Below are positions 17,875 to 26,507 of a stretch of 64,000 bases of DNA, one piece after another. Source of the DNA: Halomonas elongata DSM 2581 (lineage in GTDB: Bacteria > Pseudomonadota > Gammaproteobacteria > Pseudomonadales > Halomonadaceae). The position numbers and the translations under genes are program-made. Positions within the stretch are counted from its first letter, which is position 1. Each line of letters opens with the position of its first letter. The notes under the pieces were generated by a model that made no database searches, was not told the DNA's origin, and worked only from the letters and a program-made list of their open reading frames with translations. The DNA lies in assembly GCF_000196875.2 (NCBI RefSeq), contig NC_014532.2:2666001-2730000 (forward strand). Reading direction: 5' to 3'.

Positions 17875-19416
17875 TTAGCCAGACGTCACATTCAATGCGT
17901 TTTCCCTAGGCTTGCGAATCACCATGAAGTAGAAGAAGACGGCTGTCAGGGCGATAAAGAACAGGCTATCCAGACTGGTCAGGAAGACCATCGGATTACC
18001 ATCGTTGATCGACAGTGCGCGACGGCAGTATTCCTCCAGGCTCGGCCCGAGAACAAAGCCCAGCAGCAGGCAGACGGTGGGATATTTCTGCTTGCGCAGG
18101 AAGTAGGCCAACACGCCAAACACCAGTGCCAGTGCCATCTGGAAGGTCGAATAGGTAGCGACGTAGCTGCCTACCAGCGCCACCACGGCGATGCTCGAAT
18201 AGAGAACGTCACGGCGAATCGACACGATCTTCAGGAAGTACGGCCCCAGCAGGTAGAGCGTCAGAGGCACAAGGATCAGTGCACTGACAAATAGCGAGGC
18301 AAACATCGGAGCGACCAGGTCGAGTTGCTGGGTCATGAACTGTGGCCCGGGCTGCAGACCATTGATCACCAGCACGCCGAGAACGATGGCCGTGGTGGGA
18401 TCACCGGGAATTCCGAAGGTGAGCATGGGGACGAATGCACCGCCACACATGGAGTTGTTGGCACATTCGGAAGATGCGATGCCTTCTGGATTCCCTTTGC
18501 CATACCGCTCCGGATGCTTCGAGGAACGCATGGATTCTGCGTAGGAGACGAAAGCCGCCATCGAGCCGCCAGCGCCAGGCAGGATACCAACCGAATAACC
18601 GATGAGCGCGCTCTTCAGATAGCGCAGAATGCCGATTTCCCGGACTTCCGACAGCGGTGGAATGAAGTCGCGGCGGCGTACCTTTGCAGCCTGCAGTTTG
18701 CTGGGATCCACGGTACGGGCACTACGACTGTCGGCCTGAATCAGCAGCTCGCTAATGGCGAACGTACCGATGATCAGCGGCATCATGTCGATCCCCTGAA
18801 CCAGCACGCTGCTACCGAAGGTGAAACGCGCCACCGGCTGCACCACATCGATACCAATAGTGGCCACCATCACACCAAGCAGGGTGGCAATCATTCCCTT
18901 TGTGATCGACCCTCGCTGGGAGATGATGATCACGACGAGAGCGAAGGCGATCAGGGAAAACTTGCCAGGCGTGCGGATCAGCAAGGCAATATCGGCGGCC
19001 AAGGGCGACATTACCATCAACAGCAGAGCACCCACGGAACCACCGATCATCGACCCGAGAGCGGCATGCCCCAATGCCTTGGCACCTTCGCCACGCTGCT
19101 GCATCGGATAGCCTTCAAGCGCTGTCATCATCGATGAAGGCGCGCCAGGGATATTGATCGTCGTCGCCGTGATGCTCCCGCTGCACATGCCCGCCATGAA
19201 GATACTAGCGCAAGCGACCAGTGCCGTGGTGACATCAAGGCTGTAGGTCAGAGGAAGCAGAAGTGCGATAGCCAGCACTGACGTCAGCCCCGGCACGGCC
19301 CCGAACAGGGTGCCAATCAGAAATCCGCCTATCATGTAGAGCAATGTTTCAGGGTTAGCTAGGGCAGAGAACCCGCCCAGTAGTCCATATAAAGATTCCA
19401 TGATCCTTAACCCCAT
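17875..19416 (-). CDS. tctA: Tripartite tricarboxylate transporter large permease TctA
   Basis: This highly hydrophobic protein (513 residues from the ATG at 19416; an in-frame ATG at 19401 starts MESLYGLLGG and is equally possible) has the TctA pattern: GTLFGAVPGLTSVLAIALLLPLTY near the N-terminus, MAGMCSGSITATTINIPGAPSS near residue 75, and GILPGAGGSMAAFVSYAESM near 285. The family imports citrate or other carboxylates with a binding protein (TctC) and small membrane subunit (TctB). Gene order tctC-tctB-tctA on the minus strand is complete, and the start overlaps the end of tctB. Confidence 0.93.
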   Translation of the reverse strand: MGLRIMESLYGLLGGFSALANPETLLYMIGGFLIGTLFGAVPGLTSVLAIALLLPLTYSLDVTTALVACASIFMAGMCSGSITATTINIPGAPSSMMTALEGYPMQQRGEGAKALGHAALGSMIGGSVGALLLMVMSPLAADIALLIRTPGKFSLIAFALVVIIISQRGSITKGMIATLLGVMVATIGIDVVQPVARFTFGSSVLVQGIDMMPLIIGTFAISELLIQADSRSARTVDPSKLQAAKVRRRDFIPPLSEVREIGILRYLKSALIGYSVGILPGAGGSMAAFVSYAESMRSSKHPERYGKGNPEGIASSECANNSMCGGAFVPMLTFGIPGDPTTAIVLGVLVINGLQPGPQFMTQQLDLVAPMFASLFVSALILVPLTLYLLGPYFLKIVSIRRDVLYSSIAVVALVGSYVATYSTFQMALALVFGVLAYFLRKQKYPTVCLLLGFVLGPSLEEYCRRALSINDGNPMVFLTSLDSLFFIALTAVFFYFMVIRKPRENALNVTSG

Positions 19417-19928
19417 AACGTCGGAAGACGAACCTGGAAAAAGACTTCGAAAAGCAAGAACCCAGCACCAGTAACAATGAACGTGGCGATCAGTTTCATT
19501 GGCAAACTTTTCACCGAGAAACTACCGAACTGAAACATCAACAGCAGAACATAGAGAAAGGTCGAGACGAAATATCCGATCAGATCGAAAGCCAGAAGAT
19601 ATCCGGCCGTCAGCAGAGCGACGCAGATCGCACCCAATGAGATCCCAGCAGCATTTTTTCCTTCTTTCTCGCCCTCTTCACTGCCAGACGCCTCGCCTTT
19701 TTTCTCAGTATCAATACTGCGAGCCCGGCGAATCTCCTGGACCATTGCACAGACCAGAGCAATCAGCATGATTGCCGCTGCTGTTATAGGAAAGAAAGAA
19801 GGTGTCATATTTCCATCTTTCATCGGCGTGCCGATCTGCATCGCAGAGACAAGGTAGACTAGTGTGATGATTGCCAGGACTGCAGGAACATAGAACCCAC
19901 CATCCAGCGAAAGCCGTTTCGAAGACAT
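19407..19928 (-). CDS. tctB: Tripartite tricarboxylate transporter small membrane subunit TctB
   Basis: The ATG at 19928 has AAGGGG seven bases upstream and gives 173 residues; a longer frame to 19970 adds 14 residues without support. Four hydrophobic segments are split by a charged, Lys/Glu-rich loop (EKKGEASGSEEGEKEGK), as is common in TctB. It forms the permease with TctA, whose start codon it overlaps by 10 bp. Confidence 0.88.
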   Translation of the reverse strand: MSSKRLSLDGGFYVPAVLAIITLVYLVSAMQIGTPMKDGNMTPSFFPITAAAIMLIALVCAMVQEIRRARSIDTEKKGEASGSEEGEKEGKNAAGISLGAICVALLTAGYLLAFDLIGYFVSTFLYVLLLMFQFGSFSVKSLPMKLIATFIVTGAGFLLFEVFFQVRLPTLWG

Positions 19929-20003
19929 ATGAGAACCCCTTATAAAACCACTACGCCATGCAATGTGCACGGCGCAGCGACAGTATGATCATGAAGAGGA
20001 CAC

Positions 20004-20984
20004 CTACTTTTCTAGCACGCCTTTTTCAACCAGGTTATCCATGGTGTTAAAGAGCTGCTGCTGAGTGTCACGCGACCATTCCGTGACATCTTCCGACCCT
20101 AGCCATGCCGGCGTCACACCGATCTGAGTCAGCCACTGCTGGAATTCATCGGTTTCGTAGGCCTCATGATAGGTGGTCTCCAGCTTATCAATCACATCGT
20201 CCGGTGTACGTGCAGGGGCAACCAGGGTGATAAAGCTGCCCATCTGAAGATCCAGCCCGGTATCTGTCTCTGTCACCGGCGGAACATTGGGAAAGCCTTC
20301 GTTCTGAGTATCAGAGAACTCGACCAGACCACGAGCCTGACCGGACTCGATCAAAGGCGCGAGATCCCCCAGGCTGGTCACGACAGCATCGACCTCACCG
20401 TTGAGAAGCGCCTCTTTCTGAGTGGCGGCGCTGTTGTCGTAGGAAACGATCTTGAATTCTGCACCGGTCTGATCCTGAAGCTGCAGCAATGTCAGGTGGG
20501 TTCTGGCCCCCATATTCTGGATGCCGATCCGTATACTTCCGGGATTCTCCTTGGCGGCGGCAATCATATCGCCAAGAGACTGATAAGGCGCATCTTCCGC
20601 CACGGTGATGGCATCGGCTTCCTGAGTGATACGCGCGATCATCCGCATACGGTCCATACCAAAGCCCGGCAACATATCCTTCCAGGGAATGGTAATGATG
20701 CTGTCATAGGTGATGGCAGCAATCGTCTGCCCGTCCGGGCGCGCATCCATTAACTGCAACAGGCCGGTGGCTGTCATTCCGCCCGCGACGTTTTCTACAT
20801 ACATCGAGACCGGCATGGATTCTTCAGCAAGATTGGTAATCTTTCTCACGATAGCGTCTGTACCACCGCCAGCGGCCGCAGGCACGATGACACGAATATC
20901 GCGATTCGGATAATCCGCTTGGGCGGCACCAGCAGCAAGTGCCGACATACAGGCCATTCCCAGCAGTGTTTTTTGTAATTTCAT
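20004..20984 (-). CDS. tctC: Tripartite tricarboxylate transporter periplasmic binding protein TctC
   Basis: This 326-residue protein has a Sec signal (MKLQKTLLGMACMSALAAGAAQA). The family signature follows: YPNRDIRVIVPAAAGGGTDAIVRKI, then NVAGGMTATGLLQLMDARPDGQTIAAI, and later EVDAVVTSLGDLAPLIESGQARGL. It binds a carboxylate in the periplasm and delivers it to TctA/TctB. An AAGGAG ribosome site lies six bases before the ATG. It is the first gene of the operon, with the promoter presumably in the A+T-rich stretch upstream. Confidence 0.93.
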   Translation of the reverse strand: MKLQKTLLGMACMSALAAGAAQADYPNRDIRVIVPAAAGGGTDAIVRKITNLAEESMPVSMYVENVAGGMTATGLLQLMDARPDGQTIAAITYDSIITIPWKDMLPGFGMDRMRMIARITQEADAITVAEDAPYQSLGDMIAAAKENPGSIRIGIQNMGARTHLTLLQLQDQTGAEFKIVSYDNSAATQKEALLNGEVDAVVTSLGDLAPLIESGQARGLVEFSDTQNEGFPNVPPVTETDTGLDLQMGSFITLVAPARTPDDVIDKLETTYHEAYETDEFQQWLTQIGVTPAWLGSEDVTEWSRDTQQQLFNTMDNLVEKGVLEK

Positions 20985-21486
20985 CCCGAACTCCTTGCTG
21001 TGTTAATCGTATTACCGACTTCTTCATGGTGAAGCATCGGTATCACCTTCGAACTTGTTTCAATCAGACATGACGGTCAGAAGCTGAAACAGCAATACTC
21101 AGCCCTTATCTTCTACTGGCTTGATTCGTTAGCTCATCAGCCGAGCGAATAGGACTTTTAAGAAAGAAAAGGACCTTCATGTAATACATCATACAAATAA
21201 AGGTAGGGGCCAAGCTCCCGATGATCAATACACCAAAGGTCTCATATGGACGAAATTAATGCGTGCGAGGAAGTTCTCCCCCCGGAGCCGGTGAGAGGCG
21301 CCATGCTGGGGCTAACAAGGTTCGAGAAACACGGCCACCGATATGGCACGGCTTAGGTGGCATTGGTTCGGAGCTGGTGCACGAGAGCCATCGCTACCCT
21401 ATCAGTTTCCGCCACGTTGCGGGGCTCAAGGGCATGACAGGGAGAAATTTCAGAGGAGCAACCAAGCTTGATCGCGAGGTGAAAGC
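20985..21486. other. Intergenic region before the island boundary
   Basis: The part next to tctC is A+T-rich and probably carries its promoter. From about 21240 the sequence becomes GC-rich again, and an open frame from the ATG at 21246 runs for some 36 codons, but I recognise no protein in it. Longer frames crossing 21490 on both strands are translations of the tRNA fragment and are not genes. Confidence 0.4.
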
Positions 21487-21532
21487 TGGTGGGCCCAAGC
21501 GGACTCGAACCGCCGACCTTGGGATTATGAGT
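21487..21532 (-). repeat. Distal attachment site: diverged 3' fragment of tRNA-Ile2
   Basis: Read on the minus strand, this holds the tRNA 3' half: anticodon loop CTCATAA, a T-arm with loop TTCGAGT and a re-paired 5-bp stem, the acceptor strand TGGGCCC and CCA. It matches the intact tRNA at 47829-47874 at 39 of 46 positions. The sequence beyond 21532 cannot form the 5' side of the anticodon stem, so it is a fragment. The T-stem differs from the intact copy but still pairs, so it came from a working tRNA, perhaps the original host 3' end displaced by integration. Confidence 0.8.
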
Positions 21533-21789
21533 TGGCTTTTAAAGCCATAAACTACTGACACACAAGGAAAACCAACCGTAATCGAGCGAAAGGTACAGTT
21601 CTTTGAAATCAGTAGCTTAGCGAAGGTTGAAGATAGCACAGGAAGCTAGTGTGTGTACCGCTGCTGCACCGCTCAAGGGCCTCCCCCCTCTTAAGCAGCA
21701 TGCCTATGAGGGGCGCATGGGCGCAAGATCGCTTCTCTCAGAGGCATGCTGACCGCCTACGGCCAGAAGCTGCCTTTAAGGAGATTCTG

Positions 21790-21887
21790 ATATAGCGCTA
21801 TGCTCAGGTGCATTGGACGCCGGGTAGAGCCTTATCGAAGAAAAAATGCGAATCGGGTCCAACGCCACTTTCTACGTATTGTTATAT
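21790..21887 (-). repeat. Degenerate attC-like site after the DUF2971 gene
   Basis: On the minus strand the sequence starts ATATAAC (overlapping the gene's stop codon) and ends GCTATAT. Inner arms GCATTGGAC (21810-21818) and GTCCAACGC (21857-21865) pair with one mismatch. The layout copies the clear attC sites at 26417-30604, but the end core reads GCTATAT rather than GTTATAT, so it may be inactive. A further inverted repeat, CAGCATGCCT (21696-21705) and AGGCATGCTG (21742-21751), lies between it and the island edge. Confidence 0.45.
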
Positions 21888-22520
21888 TTCATTTTTCGCA
21901 AACTTTTTCCAAGCTTCATTCTCTACCAAAGTTGATCTGTAGATCTTTATCTTACTGCATCCTCGTATGGCTCGAAGGGCCGACTTAACCTGATTTGCGA
22001 CTTCCTTAGGGAGCCAAGGGCTTAACATGATTCGACTGATTGTGTCGAGGCCAACTGGAATCTTGAGTGAGACCGTCTCGTGATTGGTGCGAGCAACGAA
22101 AAGACGATACTCCATTTCATCGCCAAAAGCATGTCGCTTAATAAATGGAAGTTCCTCGGTTTCTGGCGGCTTTGAACGCATATCATCTAACGTTCTGTAT
22201 ATGACTGGTTCTGCTCGTAAGCCTTCCACTCGCCTCACGCGATCCAAAAACATTCCTTTATGAAACTCGATGCAAACGCCACTGGCTCCATGTGAAAAAA
22301 CCCTCCAGTGATGATAAGTTTCGTTAGTTTCAGTTAGGCACAGTGAATAGATTGAGCTAAGCCCAGTAGCTACCCCATATTGCTGCAAATAATATGAGTC
22401 ATTACGATCATCCCAATACTTCGGATTGAGAAGTGTGATATTTTTTGTTTCGAGAAAGTCGATCAGAAACGGTAGCTCAGTGTACCGGCGAAGGAACCTC
22501 CCCTTGGAACTGTCTTTCAT
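21882..22520 (-). CDS. DUF2971-domain protein
   Basis: The ATG at 22520 gives 212 residues beginning MKDSSKGRFLRRYTELP; an upstream frame adds 20 hydrophobic residues without support. The DUF2971 pattern is clear: FLETKNITLLNPKYWDDRNDSY near the N-terminus, SLCLTETNETYHHWRVFS then GVCIEFHK in the middle, and HAFGDEMEYRLFVA later. DUF2971 proteins are common in mobile and defence islands; their biochemistry is not firmly known, so I assign no function. It is followed by an attC-like sequence and preceded by a repeat also found upstream of the nuclease/HEAT pair. Confidence 0.8.
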   Translation of the reverse strand: MKDSSKGRFLRRYTELPFLIDFLETKNITLLNPKYWDDRNDSYYLQQYGVATGLSSIYSLCLTETNETYHHWRVFSHGASGVCIEFHKGMFLDRVRRVEGLRAEPVIYRTLDDMRSKPPETEELPFIKRHAFGDEMEYRLFVARTNHETVSLKIPVGLDTISRIMLSPWLPKEVANQVKSALRAIRGCSKIKIYRSTLVENEAWKKFAKNEI

Positions 22521-22599
22521 AACGCATAAATCCTTAAATAAAAAGCAAAGTAGCGATGAGCTGGATAGATAGGGGTACACTCCCTACTACCCCGCTGAT

Positions 22600-22666
22600 T
22601 TGGGGCATCAGCTGCCACACCAGTTCCATCAGCGTGATCTAAAGTTCGACATCCGGCCAAGAGTGG
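22600..22666. repeat. Intergenic repeat, copy 1
   Basis: This 67-bp stretch aligns end to end, by eye at about 70 percent identity, with 26333-26399. Both copies lie between the end of one gene and the start of the next minus-strand gene and contain CATCCGGCCA. A related piece (CGGCCAGAAGCTGCCT) is near 21769. It seems to be a leader that follows cassette boundaries. No coding capacity is visible. The rest of the 22521-22799 gap contains nothing else I recognise. Confidence 0.5.
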
Positions 22667-22799
22667 TCGTTCAGAAAAGCTTGATTTAGGTGCGCCGTAG
22701 GCGTCATCCTGAACCACTTGTTATGCATTTTTAGCCTGTGCAACTGGAAAGTATCTGGTTGTTTCCAAAAACCGTTTAGAGCTAAAGCTTGTATTCAAC

Positions 22800-24497
22800 C
22801 TACTTACGCAAAAACCAGAAACTTGGCGGAATAGGTAATCGGTAATGTCTGCACGCAGTCAAGAACATAGGAATCAAACCAGTCCTAACTGCACTAACAT
22901 CACTTATGGCAGCACAAGTTTCTATAGCTTTGTTTAATGTTTCCACCAATGCTTCATGGCCATTATGAGGCGATACATCGGTCACGCAAATGCCGTGATG
23001 CGTCTCACCACACCACATTAAATCATCGGACTCCTCATCTGGAAACCATGCTTGATGAGTACAGTTTGGTATCTTCTTCTTTAGACGTTCAGTGAATTCT
23101 TTTATCTCCCTCTCATCGGCTACGTACTGCATCCAAAAATAGATATAGGGATATAAAATACTGCCCACACATGCTTCATCAAGGTACGATTGATCCGCAC
23201 TTTCCGGATGCGCTAGAAGATCGGCGTAGTCTCTCAGACATGTGGGGTACTGAGAGTTCGTGATAAGAGCGAAAGTTGTTCGGTGAGAAATGGATTTCAA
23301 CCATGGCAGAAAGCGAGACTCTGACTGCGTTAACTGAGCAAGATACAGAACTAACGCAATTTCAATCATGTGGTCATCTCGAATCGGCGAACTGAGAGCC
23401 GGATTAGAATTGATCACCGAAACCAATGTATCCAATGTTCGGTTAGTACTCTCTGTCAAAGATTTCAAGAAATATGGATCGGCATCTGGTAAACGTTTTG
23501 ATAATAGATCAGTCCAAATTCCACGCGTAGCCAATCTGCCCAAGAGCTCAAACATTGCCAGATTAACATCAACCGACTCCCGTGATCGTACAGCTACAGA
23601 GAGTGCGTGCGGCGTCCCGCCATGGGCATATGCCGTTTTTTCTAAGTACATCTCCGATGTTGTCAGATACAGCTTTAAAAACTGATCAAAAATAAACGTT
23701 AAGGTCTCTTCATGTTTAGTTGGCCTTTTCTTTGGCTCTCTCTTCCGAATTAAATTCCAGCAGAACAGCATACCAAGTTCGGAAACCCTGTATGTGCTTT
23801 CTAAGTTATTTGCCTCAATCGCCCAAGATATCACTGCATGTAAGCAGATAAACGATTGGCGCAAGCGAAGAAGTTGATCTTTCTGAGATGAGTGCTCTTC
23901 TAGTAGAAGGTTTCCGAGAAAGGCACGCGTGTACTCATAACAAACATTAGGTTCATTGACCATTGCCACTGCTTTTTGGAAGTTACGACGTGGTTCCTCT
24001 TCTAAAAGCTCACGGGCCAAGAGGCATCGCATCATGAGATCGGCTAGTCGATCTCCATTCCACTCTTCGTAGCTTATTTTGTCCGTCGTGTACCGGTCAG
24101 TGTATCCTGCCCAGTTCATAAGAGCTGTTTCCTCTAGCTCTCCTCCGCAGCACAGGCAGATTTTAATCGGAAGATCTGCGTGCTCTCGGGCCACGTTGCT
24201 CCGCAGATAAACGTCTCTAATTTCATCCAATTCCGGGCGGACAGCCTGAACTCCCGCTGACCAGTCGCTACGAGAAATGTTTCCCGCCTTGATACAGAAT
24301 AGGTATAGATATCTCTGCTTTTCCTCGCCTTTTATTTTTCCAACAGCTGCTATGTCTACACCATTCTGCCTCGTCCCTATCATTGGCGTGTTCAGTACGC
24401 GCAGTCCGATTTCAGAGAGCAGGTTGGGCAAAACAGATTTATCTAGATCTCCACGCTCCTTAAGCGACGCGAGGTACTCTTTCAAAATAATCTTCAT
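22800..24497 (-). CDS. Unknown protein with a nuclease-like N-terminus, second gene of a two-gene pair
   Basis: I do not recognise a named family for this 565-residue protein. The first 80 residues resemble a PD-(D/E)xK endonuclease of the Mrr type: LLSEIGLRVLNTP, then QNGVDIAAVG (Q44, D48) and YLFCIKAGNIS (K70), where the usual Glu/Gln of the ExK pair is Cys68. A CLCCGGELEE patch (about residue 117) has closely spaced cysteines. The rest looks all-helical without obvious motifs. Its ATG overlaps the stop codon of the upstream HEAT-like gene by four bases, so the two are translationally coupled. An anti-phage role is inference from island context and nuclease likeness. Confidence 0.6.
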   Translation of the reverse strand: MKIILKEYLASLKERGDLDKSVLPNLLSEIGLRVLNTPMIGTRQNGVDIAAVGKIKGEEKQRYLYLFCIKAGNISRSDWSAGVQAVRPELDEIRDVYLRSNVAREHADLPIKICLCCGGELEETALMNWAGYTDRYTTDKISYEEWNGDRLADLMMRCLLARELLEEEPRRNFQKAVAMVNEPNVCYEYTRAFLGNLLLEEHSSQKDQLLRLRQSFICLHAVISWAIEANNLESTYRVSELGMLFCWNLIRKREPKKRPTKHEETLTFIFDQFLKLYLTTSEMYLEKTAYAHGGTPHALSVAVRSRESVDVNLAMFELLGRLATRGIWTDLLSKRLPDADPYFLKSLTESTNRTLDTLVSVINSNPALSSPIRDDHMIEIALVLYLAQLTQSESRFLPWLKSISHRTTFALITNSQYPTCLRDYADLLAHPESADQSYLDEACVGSILYPYIYFWMQYVADEREIKEFTERLKKKIPNCTHQAWFPDEESDDLMWCGETHHGICVTDVSPHNGHEALVETLNKAIETCAAISDVSAVRTGLIPMFLTACRHYRLPIPPSFWFLRK

Positions 24498-26218
24498 TGC
24501 GAAACCTTTTTCTCAATTCGAAATATTGTGAGCATCTCGTTAAAACCCACGGGGTCAACCACAGAAAGTCGTGGAAATTCGGCACTATAGGAAAACTCTG
24601 ACAATGGCGTGACGCTGGGTACTTTCTTGCCACCCTCCCCGTGTATTAGGGAAAAGCTTTTCTTTCCGTAAAGAAGGGTTTGGCAAGAAACTAATTGGAA
24701 AAATACCGATCTCTCATGTGCTTGTTTTTGAATTTCTTTATTGCGCTCACGATCCTTAATCGCTGCGGTACGTCGTTGCTCAATAGTGGGGCAAAATTCG
24801 ACCAAGTGTTCCGTTGACTTAAGACCTTCTAGGTAAGCATCATGTCTTTTTATAAGGCGCTTAATACAACCAGAGATGCGCTTTGATGGTTTTTTGCTTT
24901 GTTCGTCAAGGAAGCTTCGAAGAGCACCACTATAGCTAAGTAGCAGAGGGTTATATAACAATTCTTCGGCCTCTTCTCGCGCTAACTTCTTCCCGTTTTT
25001 TACGATACTCAACAGAATGGACGCGGCGGTAACTTCATGATGCCATAGAAAACCAACGCACTTTCGTGCCAAGAAAACCTGATCGTTCAAATCATTCGGC
25101 AACCTGGCCCTAGAAATTTCAAAAATGTTGTTTTTCTTGCCGCCTTCTCCAACCATATCCGCGAGAAATTTGCATAAATCAAACTGACCGCTAACAAGCC
25201 AACTCGAAAAAAGTTGGGCTGCATTGTCAGGACCTCTCCATATCCACTGGCAAAAATTGTGAAGCTGACTGGGTTCGATTGAGTTTTCCAGCTTCGGAAT
25301 TTGAGCGGCGAAGACATCTATGACTTTAGTTAGGTCCCATCCTTCGTCTTTCGCATGTAAGGCATGGTCCAGCCAATGAAGGGTTGCCTGTGGATTTGAA
25401 ACTTCTCCAGCGAGAGCCTCCAAAATAATATCGATACTCTCAGCCACAACGCCCTTTGAGTGATAAAATAGAGCAGCTGATAACTGAACTAATTCGTCAC
25501 CCTCCTTTGCATTGATAATAGCTTCAAGGAACTCCTGTTGTCGGTATGGCTCCAACGAACCAAATTTCCCCCAGGTATTGAAAGCAGTTTCGATAGCGGA
25601 AGATCTTACGTCCTGATCTTTTTCAATAGCGATGACTTTGCAGCACTCGTCTATGACGCGTTTAGCAATTGTTTCACTGCCCACCTCAAGCCTCCCAAGA
25701 GAACGCAGCCCCACCGCGACAACAGCTTTATCTGAGTGCCCTAGCAACTCGAACGCAAGCTCTATGCTCCCAAGAGCTTGAACCGCAAAAACACAATGCG
25801 AAAGGCATAATTTATCGAGAGATATAGCCCCATCGACGATCAGTTTAGCCTTTTCAGGATTGACTTTGCACCATTTAACCAGCGAAATATTTGGCATGCC
25901 TGCCGCGCCGTCAGATCCAGCTTTACTAACAAGAGTGTGGACCAACCTCAGTACGTCTCGAATCGAACAATCCAGTTCGGGGATCGCCTGGTCAAATAAA
26001 TGTACAATCGACCAAAACTCGTTGTGATCAAGGTCCTCAACAACGGCCAGGTTATGATCTGACACCAGCGAAATTTTCCCTGAATTATGAAGCTCGCATA
26101 ATACTGGGCCGTATTCCTGCCTACGAATACGACTCTCAAGCGAAAGAAGGCAAGGAATCAAATCACCACGACGATCAGCATATTCCAGTTGCTTGTGAAT
26201 AGGGGATTTGGTTTTCAC
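24494..26218 (-). CDS. Unknown helical-repeat (HEAT-like) protein, first gene of a two-gene pair
   Basis: This 574-residue protein starts with GTG after AAGGTG. The middle is a run of paired helices of HEAT type (for example KAVVAVGLRSLGRLE, then DVRSSAIETAFNTWGKFG and LVQLSAALFYHSKG). The last 150 residues are charged and include EFCPTIEQRRTAAIKDRERN and a C-terminal strand-rich piece (FSLIHGEGGKKVP). I see no catalytic motif. It is translationally coupled (ATGA overlap) to the nuclease-like gene, so it is probably its sensor, scaffold or inhibitor. No family name can be given. Confidence 0.6.
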   Translation of the reverse strand: MKTKSPIHKQLEYADRRGDLIPCLLSLESRIRRQEYGPVLCELHNSGKISLVSDHNLAVVEDLDHNEFWSIVHLFDQAIPELDCSIRDVLRLVHTLVSKAGSDGAAGMPNISLVKWCKVNPEKAKLIVDGAISLDKLCLSHCVFAVQALGSIELAFELLGHSDKAVVAVGLRSLGRLEVGSETIAKRVIDECCKVIAIEKDQDVRSSAIETAFNTWGKFGSLEPYRQQEFLEAIINAKEGDELVQLSAALFYHSKGVVAESIDIILEALAGEVSNPQATLHWLDHALHAKDEGWDLTKVIDVFAAQIPKLENSIEPSQLHNFCQWIWRGPDNAAQLFSSWLVSGQFDLCKFLADMVGEGGKKNNIFEISRARLPNDLNDQVFLARKCVGFLWHHEVTAASILLSIVKNGKKLAREEAEELLYNPLLLSYSGALRSFLDEQSKKPSKRISGCIKRLIKRHDAYLEGLKSTEHLVEFCPTIEQRRTAAIKDRERNKEIQKQAHERSVFFQLVSCQTLLYGKKSFSLIHGEGGKKVPSVTPLSEFSYSAEFPRLSVVDPVGFNEMLTIFRIEKKVSQ

Positions 26219-26332
26219 TGATTAATCACCTTAGAAGGCTATTTCTCGCGGCTAACACGGTGGCAAACTAATCATCCCGCCAGCTACATAACACGAATCG
26301 ACGTGCCCACTGGACCTACCAGCATGTCGGCT

Positions 26333-26399
26333 TTGGGTCATCAGGCGCCGCAAAAGCACCTTCAGCATAGCCTGAAATTCAGCATCCGGCCAGAAGCTG
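26333..26399. repeat. Intergenic repeat, copy 2
   Basis: This is the partner of 22600-22666. It directly follows the long attC site, on the side of the HEAT-like gene, with a GCCTAAC motif at 26403-26409 between the two. The 26219-26332 stretch between it and the gene has no frame I can support. Confidence 0.5.
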
Positions 26400-26416
26400 C
26401 CTGTTAGGCGTCTCTG

Positions 26417-26507
26417 ATATAACGCTGAGGTAACCGGCGCCGGAGCGACAGCGGAGGGAACCAAAAAGCGGGACGCTTTTGGCGTCCGGTTGACCGTATG
26501 GTTAGGC
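26417..26507 (-). repeat. attC site A (long form), end of the cassette array
   Basis: On the minus strand it begins GCCTAAC (26507-26501) and ends GTTATAT (26423-26417). Between them, GGTCAACCGG and CCGGTTACC can pair with one extra unpaired base, the feature that fixes strand choice in integron attC hairpins. It overlaps the stop codon of the gene ending at 26502. Its 91-bp length is within the range seen for attC sites. Confidence 0.75.

Noticed and set aside
21263..21639. Overlapping short frames with GGPKRTRTADL-like text
   Set aside because: This is the typical false translation of a tRNA 3' end, here the diverged tRNA-Ile2 fragment.
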